From CAZTHK01 sp964613215 (GTDB taxonomy: Bacteria > Krumholzibacteriota > Krumholzibacteriia > Krumholzibacteriales > CAZTHK01): DNA of 64,000 nucleotides. A program made the position numbers and the translations under genes. The notes below the pieces were generated by a model, which was not told the DNA's origin, did not search any database, and saw nothing but the letters and a program-made list of their open reading frames with translations. The DNA lies in NCBI GenBank assembly GCA_964613215.1, contig CAZTHK010000001.1, positions 62,001 through 126,000 on the forward strand, read 5' to 3'. This document shows positions 59,611 through 64,000 of this stretch, piece after piece (position 1 is the stretch's first letter; each line of letters begins with the position of its first letter).

Positions 59611-59705
59611 CTGTTAACGAGGTGATTGAAGAGGTTTTCTGATAAAGTTGTTAAATCCGTAGTTAGTTTAGACAGTTTGTTAAGCAACAAAGAGAGGGAT
59701 CGAAA

Positions 59706-60248
59706 ATGAAAAAGGCTCTACTTCTTGGTGTGGCGCTGCTGCTGGTTTCCAGCATGGCGCTGGCTCAGCTTCCTCCACAGGGTTACATTGGGATCTATGC
59801 GGATGAAACCAGATCGAGTAATTGCTACGATGGCGATCTAATGGCACCTATGTACATGTACATCTGGTGCCTGCCCAGTGAGAATGGGCAGATGGCTGCC
59901 GAATTTATGGTCACTTATCCTGCTAATGTTATCACAAGTACCGTAACTGCAGCTCCCCATATCGCAGTATCCATGGGAGATCTGGCCTCAGGGATCAGCT
60001 ACAGCTACACGCAATGTATGTGGGATTGGCACTGGGATTACAAGCAGCTGATGTATGTTACTGACTCCAGCGGCACCCAGGTAGATATAGTGGCTCATCC
60101 CGATGTGGGAACCTTTCAGTTCTCGAACTGTGAAGACGGTTTCCCCATTGAGCCATGCATCTACATCACTCCTCTGTATTTGAACGAATGCGGCCAGGTT
60201 GGCGCAGATGAAAGCAGCTGGGGTGCTGTCAAGAGCATGTTCGAATAA
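59706..60248 (+). CDS. Small secreted WDWHWDYKQL-type protein, copy 2
   Basis: 180 residues, same length as the preceding copy and differing mainly in the signal peptide, a few scattered residues (for example CMWDWHWDYKQL) and the tail (DESSWGAVKSMFE). The two coding sequences share long identical nucleotide runs, while their flanks differ, which points to recent duplication or gene conversion. Ends in the shared W-G-A-x-K-x-M-x-E motif. Followed by its own strong terminator. Function unknown. Confidence 0.8.
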   Translation: MKKALLLGVALLLVSSMALAQLPPQGYIGIYADETRSSNCYDGDLMAPMYMYIWCLPSENGQMAAEFMVTYPANVITSTVTAAPHIAVSMGDLASGISYSYTQCMWDWHWDYKQLMYVTDSSGTQVDIVAHPDVGTFQFSNCEDGFPIEPCIYITPLYLNECGQVGADESSWGAVKSMFE

Positions 60249-60277
60249 GCATAATTCATAAATGGTAATGCTTTTTC

Positions 60278-60308
60278 AAGGGAGGAGAGTTGCAATATCT
60301 CCTCCCTT
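60278..60308 (+). terminator. Rho-independent terminator after copy 2
   Basis: 11-bp stem AAGGGAGGAGA/TCTCCTCCCTT, 9-base loop, followed directly by TTTTATTC. Confidence 0.9.
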
Positions 60309-60548
60309 TTTTATTCGTATGGTTTTCCGGAGAGAAATCACATATCAGCGGCGCAGTGAAAATATTCATCTCTTCCACTGCAATAAAAACTTTTACAGCC
60401 GTTCAATAATGGTTATATTCATGCTATAATAAGAAGAGTGCCAATTCGAACGGTGCATCCGTTTTTGACAGCATTACCCCGCTGTATAGACCTGTAAAAA
60501 TATGAGAAGGCTGTTGAATCCATCCCCTGGAAAGAGAGGCAGGAAACA

Positions 60549-63500
60549 TTGAAGAGCCGGGGAATTTTTTATAACCTGGGGCCGGGTTTGATCCTTGCCG
60601 TTTTATTTTTATCCATCTTTACAATCAATGGTTATGGAGAGGTCCATTCCCTCAGCTCCGGCAGTGGCAGAATCAGTTTCAGGATAACCGTTCCCCCGCC
60701 TCGACTTGTTCCCGCCGGGAAGGACGGAATAAGAGTGTTGCTGGAAGGATATGGCAGTTTTTCTCCACCGGGTGCAATTGAACTGCCCGGCAGGACCTTC
60801 CGGTTGGCTATACCTCCGGGGGTCAGTCCGGGACTTTCTTACACTGTAATGGAAAGCAGCGATCTGGGAGAATTAGAAATTGCCCGGGTATCCGGTGAGA
60901 AGATGATTCAGAATGAAGATGGAACCGTTTCATACCGTTCCTTCATGCCACCCGACCCATGGGAAGATAAAAACCTTCCCCCCCCTGTAAGGACAGGAGA
61001 ACCCGGATACATGGGGCATCAGCGGGTTCTTCCCATAGAGGTATCTCCTCTGCAGATAAGCAGCGGCGGCAGGGTGACCCTGGTGCGGGAGATCAGTTTA
61101 AGGGTAAGTTATAACCGGACACCTGATGAGATGGGAAGTGCCGACGGACTAATTCAGAAACCCTCAAAAGCCTGGCAGAGGCTGTACAGAAATACCCTGG
61201 TTAATCCGGGTGATGTTTCCAGGTTCATCCGGCCGCTTAAACAGAGGAGGGTTAGGGAATCTGGCTTTCAGGCGGAGAAGAGGCTCAAAATCCGCATTCC
61301 TGAAACTGGTATCTACAGTATAAGAGCAGATTCCCTTATTAGTGCGGGTATGTCGGTTGGGCTTACCACCGGGTTCTTCTCCCTCAGGCAGTACTACTAT
61401 GATGAATCAGAACCTGATTTGCTGAGGAGTGAAGAAATCCCCATCCTGATAGATGAGGGGGAAAATGGGGTAGAGGGTATTTTCGACAGCAATGACAGGC
61501 TCATCTTCTATGCCCGGGGTATAAAGGACGATCCGGATGCAGGTGATACAGAAGCAGCTTTTACCGATTATAATGTGGCCTGGCTGGAAGAGGAAGTGCC
61601 CGGTTCAATTATGGGGGAGGGCCCGGAACTTCCTGACACTGCCGGTTATCAGTCCCCTCAGTACAGAGCGGTCAAGAAGCTGAGAGATGACAGTTTCTTT
61701 CTGAAATACCCCATTCCCAATACCACGGACTTTTATTTCATCTCCAGTATGCCCGGTGGAAGAAGTGTTCAGCTTCCCTTACAGATCGAAGAACCGGCCG
61801 GGGAAGGTGATTTTTCCCTGACCGTTACACTCCAATGGTTTAATGTCACTTCACCTCAGAACATCAACTTCGAGATAAGCAATTCCGGCGGTACCAGGGA
61901 GATGGGATCAGGTATACTTGATGTGGAAGAAAAAAAGAGCTTTACCTTTCAGGGTCTGGATGTGGATTGGCTGGTGGATGGAACCAACCAGCTTATCATA
62001 ACCAGTAACATCAGAACCGGCTTCCTGGTGGATGAAGTGAGGATAGATTATCATTCCCGGTGGGTGGCCAGGGATAACTCTCTGGAGTTCGAGTACGGGC
62101 CCAGCATATCAGACAGAGAATATAATATTGAGGGATTTGCCACTGATTCAGGCTGCCTGATAGATGTAACCGATCCAGAAAATCCTACCTGTAATGAACT
62201 AACCGCGGAATATTTCCAGCAGGAGGGGGAAAGCTACACTTTGAATATATATCTTCCGGCCGGGGAGCGGAGGCATTTTATAGTCATAGGGGAAGATGGT
62301 GCTGCGGAGCTGCCTCTCTCCCATGTTTCCCTGCATCTTCCGGCCCATCTGAAGGAGCAGGGTGGACCCTATAACAGCCTGGTGATTACCCATCCCCGGT
62401 TTCGATCCCGCCTCAGTGAATATGTATCCTGGAGAGAAGACCAGGGTTATCGCATTCTTACTGCCACGGTGGGTCAGATCTACGATGAATTCAATGGGGG
62501 CAGGCCTCACTGCAGAGCGATCAAACGGTTTATCCAGTATGGTTTTGATTACTGGGGGGTGGAGTTTGTTCTTCTGGCAGGCGATGCCAGCGAGGATCAC
62601 AAGCGTGTCTTTACCAGGGATTCTCCCTATACCTCCTCGGATGGTTCCGGGGAGGATTTTGTTCCTTCCTATACCTACTGTCCCCGGGTATCTTCCTCGG
62701 TTAAGGATGAAGTGGTAGCTTCGGACAAGTGGTATACCTTCCTGGATGTGGAAGGGCAGGACAGGCTTCCCGATGTTTTTATCGGCCGCATACCGGTGGG
62801 GGAGGAGATCGAACTAAGGGCTTATCTTAACAAGCTTTATAGTTTTGAGGAACCCGGGGTCAGCCAGAGCTGGCGCAGGCGCATAGTGCTGATGGCGGAC
62901 GATGCCTGGTCCATAAACGGCGATTACCGCTACAACGCCTATGAAAATCAGTTTCGTTACGGTATGGATACCGTGGCAGTGAGAATAGAGGAAGCCCTGC
63001 CGGGTGGATTTGATATAGATAAGAAGTATCTGTCATATGTCACCGATCAATTTCATCCCAACCAGACCGAGCATGGAGCTTATGTACATACCCGGTCGCG
63101 TGATTCCACCAGAGCCTACTATACTCCCCGGCTGGTCAGGAGTCTTAATGAGGGAGCGCTTTTCCTTGCCTTCCAGGGGCATGCCATGAGGAGAGGACTT
63201 ACCAGTGAAGGGGCCTTTATGACCGGGGCGGAGTATGACGATCAGGACAGCCTCAGGGTGTTTGGACTCCAACACATATTCCTGGGATTTGGATGTCACA
63301 TCAACGAGTTTGCCAAGGCCAAAGAGATGGATTTTGTTTATGACGGTCCCAACGGAGATTGTTTCAGTGAGCAGCTGATGGTAAAGGCGGGAGCGGGAGC
63401 AATCGCCGCTTATGCCAGTTATACCTTCGAGTATCTGGATCAGAATAAGAGACTATGTAACACCTTTCACCGGATGCTCTTTCAGGAACCGCCATCGGAT

Positions 63501-64000
63501 TCCATAGGACCGGCCAACCGCTATACCGGAGCCCACTGGACCCTGGGAGAGGCCTTTACCGGAGCAGAGATAGAGCATATGGGTACCTCCACCTACGGGT
63601 ATAACCAGGTGTTCCGTTATCAGCTGCTGGGAGATCCCATGACCGGTATCGATACCGGTCCTCCCCTTATGGCCATGGAGGTGGACTGGGGAAGTGGTTG
63701 GAGGAGTGTGGAGCCTGGTTCACTCAGGGCGGAGGATGGAAGCAACCGGGGAAAATTCAGGTTTACCGCCAGTGATGTGGTTGCCCTGGGGGGTGTGGGA
63801 CTGGAGGTTGATGGACGGGACTGGACCGATTCATTGACTATTACGGTCAACCCTGAAGATGAGGGAAAGACCTTTGCCAGAAGATATGCCGCCGAATTCG
63901 AACATACTCTTTCCCTGGAAGATCAGTATTTTCTGTTTCGGGTATTCGGGGTAAACGACAGTATTACTGGAAGGTTGGAGTATCCTGTAACCACCGCTGT
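60549..64000 (+). CDS. C25 (gingipain/PorU-like) cysteine peptidase, 3' end beyond the window
   Basis: Open for 1150 codons to the right edge. TTG start with GAGAGGCAGGAAACA upstream; signal peptide (GPGLILAVLFLSIFTINGYG). The N-terminal half holds Ig-like domains and an ETGIYSIRADSLISAG to IFDSNDRLIFYARG stretch also seen in PorU-type sortases. The C25 domain follows: LVITHPRFRSRLSEYVSWRE, VLLAGDAS, VFIGRIPVGEE, the catalytic His878 (FQGHAM) and Cys916 (GFGCHINEFA), then YQLLGDPM. Either a PorU-type sortase that cleaves C-terminal sorting domains, or a secreted endopeptidase; the unseen C-terminus would decide. The 300-base gap before it (60249-60548) holds only the terminator. Confidence 0.88.
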   Translation, partial: MKSRGIFYNLGPGLILAVLFLSIFTINGYGEVHSLSSGSGRISFRITVPPPRLVPAGKDGIRVLLEGYGSFSPPGAIELPGRTFRLAIPPGVSPGLSYTVMESSDLGELEIARVSGEKMIQNEDGTVSYRSFMPPDPWEDKNLPPPVRTGEPGYMGHQRVLPIEVSPLQISSGGRVTLVREISLRVSYNRTPDEMGSADGLIQKPSKAWQRLYRNTLVNPGDVSRFIRPLKQRRVRESGFQAEKRLKIRIPETGIYSIRADSLISAGMSVGLTTGFFSLRQYYYDESEPDLLRSEEIPILIDEGENGVEGIFDSNDRLIFYARGIKDDPDAGDTEAAFTDYNVAWLEEEVPGSIMGEGPELPDTAGYQSPQYRAVKKLRDDSFFLKYPIPNTTDFYFISSMPGGRSVQLPLQIEEPAGEGDFSLTVTLQWFNVTSPQNINFEISNSGGTREMGSGILDVEEKKSFTFQGLDVDWLVDGTNQLIITSNIRTGFLVDEVRIDYHSRWVARDNSLEFEYGPSISDREYNIEGFATDSGCLIDVTDPENPTCNELTAEYFQQEGESYTLNIYLPAGERRHFIVIGEDGAAELPLSHVSLHLPAHLKEQGGPYNSLVITHPRFRSRLSEYVSWREDQGYRILTATVGQIYDEFNGGRPHCRAIKRFIQYGFDYWGVEFVLLAGDASEDHKRVFTRDSPYTSSDGSGEDFVPSYTYCPRVSSSVKDEVVASDKWYTFLDVEGQDRLPDVFIGRIPVGEEIELRAYLNKLYSFEEPGVSQSWRRRIVLMADDAWSINGDYRYNAYENQFRYGMDTVAVRIEEALPGGFDIDKKYLSYVTDQFHPNQTEHGAYVHTRSRDSTRAYYTPRLVRSLNEGALFLAFQGHAMRRGLTSEGAFMTGAEYDDQDSLRVFGLQHIFLGFGCHINEFAKAKEMDFVYDGPNGDCFSEQLMVKAGAGAIAAYASYTFEYLDQNKRLCNTFHRMLFQEPPSDSIGPANRYTGAHWTLGEAFTGAEIEHMGTSTYGYNQVFRYQLLGDPMTGIDTGPPLMAMEVDWGSGWRSVEPGSLRAEDGSNRGKFRFTASDVVALGGVGLEVDGRDWTDSLTITVNPEDEGKTFARRYAAEFEHTLSLEDQYFLFRVFGVNDSITGRLEYPVTTA

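Noticed and set aside
1..64000. CRISPR arrays, rRNA, tRNA, transposase or phage genes
   Set aside because: Looked for throughout; no regularly spaced repeats, tRNA-like T-arm sequences, rRNA stretches or integrase/transposase motifs were found.

Overview
This window looks like the chromosome of a free-living, protein-degrading bacterium from the FCB superphylum, outside the classical Bacteroidota. The evidence is a pair of secreted proteins ending in FlgD-like sorting domains (motif QNxPNPFNPST), a gingipain-type C25 peptidase, tricorn and S8/S10/C69/M19 peptidases, many lipoproteins, and abundant two-component and Ser/Thr kinase signalling. This placement rests on gene content only; no rRNA or tRNA gene was seen. 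Gene starts use ATG, GTG and TTG, usually with a clear AGGAGG-like ribosome binding site.

Layout. 1-6.4 kb: an M19 dipeptidase cut by the left edge, an SGNH-like lipoprotein, a HemK/PrmC-type methyltransferase, a SnoaL-like protein, and a convergent tricorn protease. 6.9-17.9 kb: a YfcC-type carrier, two Asp-box propeller lipoproteins facing an outer-membrane barrel protein, a WbqC protein, an S10 carboxypeptidase and a ferritin-like protein. 18-23 kb: an exported metallo-beta-lactamase-fold enzyme, a decayed sorting-domain gene, a TPR lipoprotein and an NtrC-type regulator. 23-36 kb: a Ser/Thr kinase with TPRs, a secreted CARDB/FlgD protein, a histidine kinase paired with a solute-binding lipoprotein, a C69 dipeptidase and a subtilase. 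36-51 kb: an ALDH7-type dehydrogenase, a PH-domain protein, a five-gene RND efflux operon (adaptor, pump, TolC, response regulator, kinase), a SPOR protein and two glycosyltransferases.

The most distinctive locus is 51.0-57.2 kb. It runs arsR, dsrE, tusA, mvhD-like, hdrA/qmoA-like, hdrA/qmoB-like, winged-helix gene, qmoC-like. It joins sulfur carriers to a flavin/iron-sulfur complex with a membrane anchor, so it may pass electrons between protein-bound persulfide and the quinone pool. No aprAB, sat or dsrAB is visible. Perfect palindromes lie between a -10 box and the dsrE ribosome binding site.

The second distinctive locus is 57.5-64 kb. A dockerin-like secreted protein precedes three small exported proteins that end in the same motif, SW-G-A-I/V-K-x-M-Y/F-E, and then a C25 peptidase that runs off the right edge. 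The fold of two of the small proteins recurs as the N-terminal domain of the large secreted protein at 26-28 kb.

Three families of dispersed non-coding repeats are present: an element of about 115 bp with nested hairpins (2 copies), a structured element of about 105 bp (2 copies), and a 20-bp motif (3 copies, two of them bounding a 200-bp segment).
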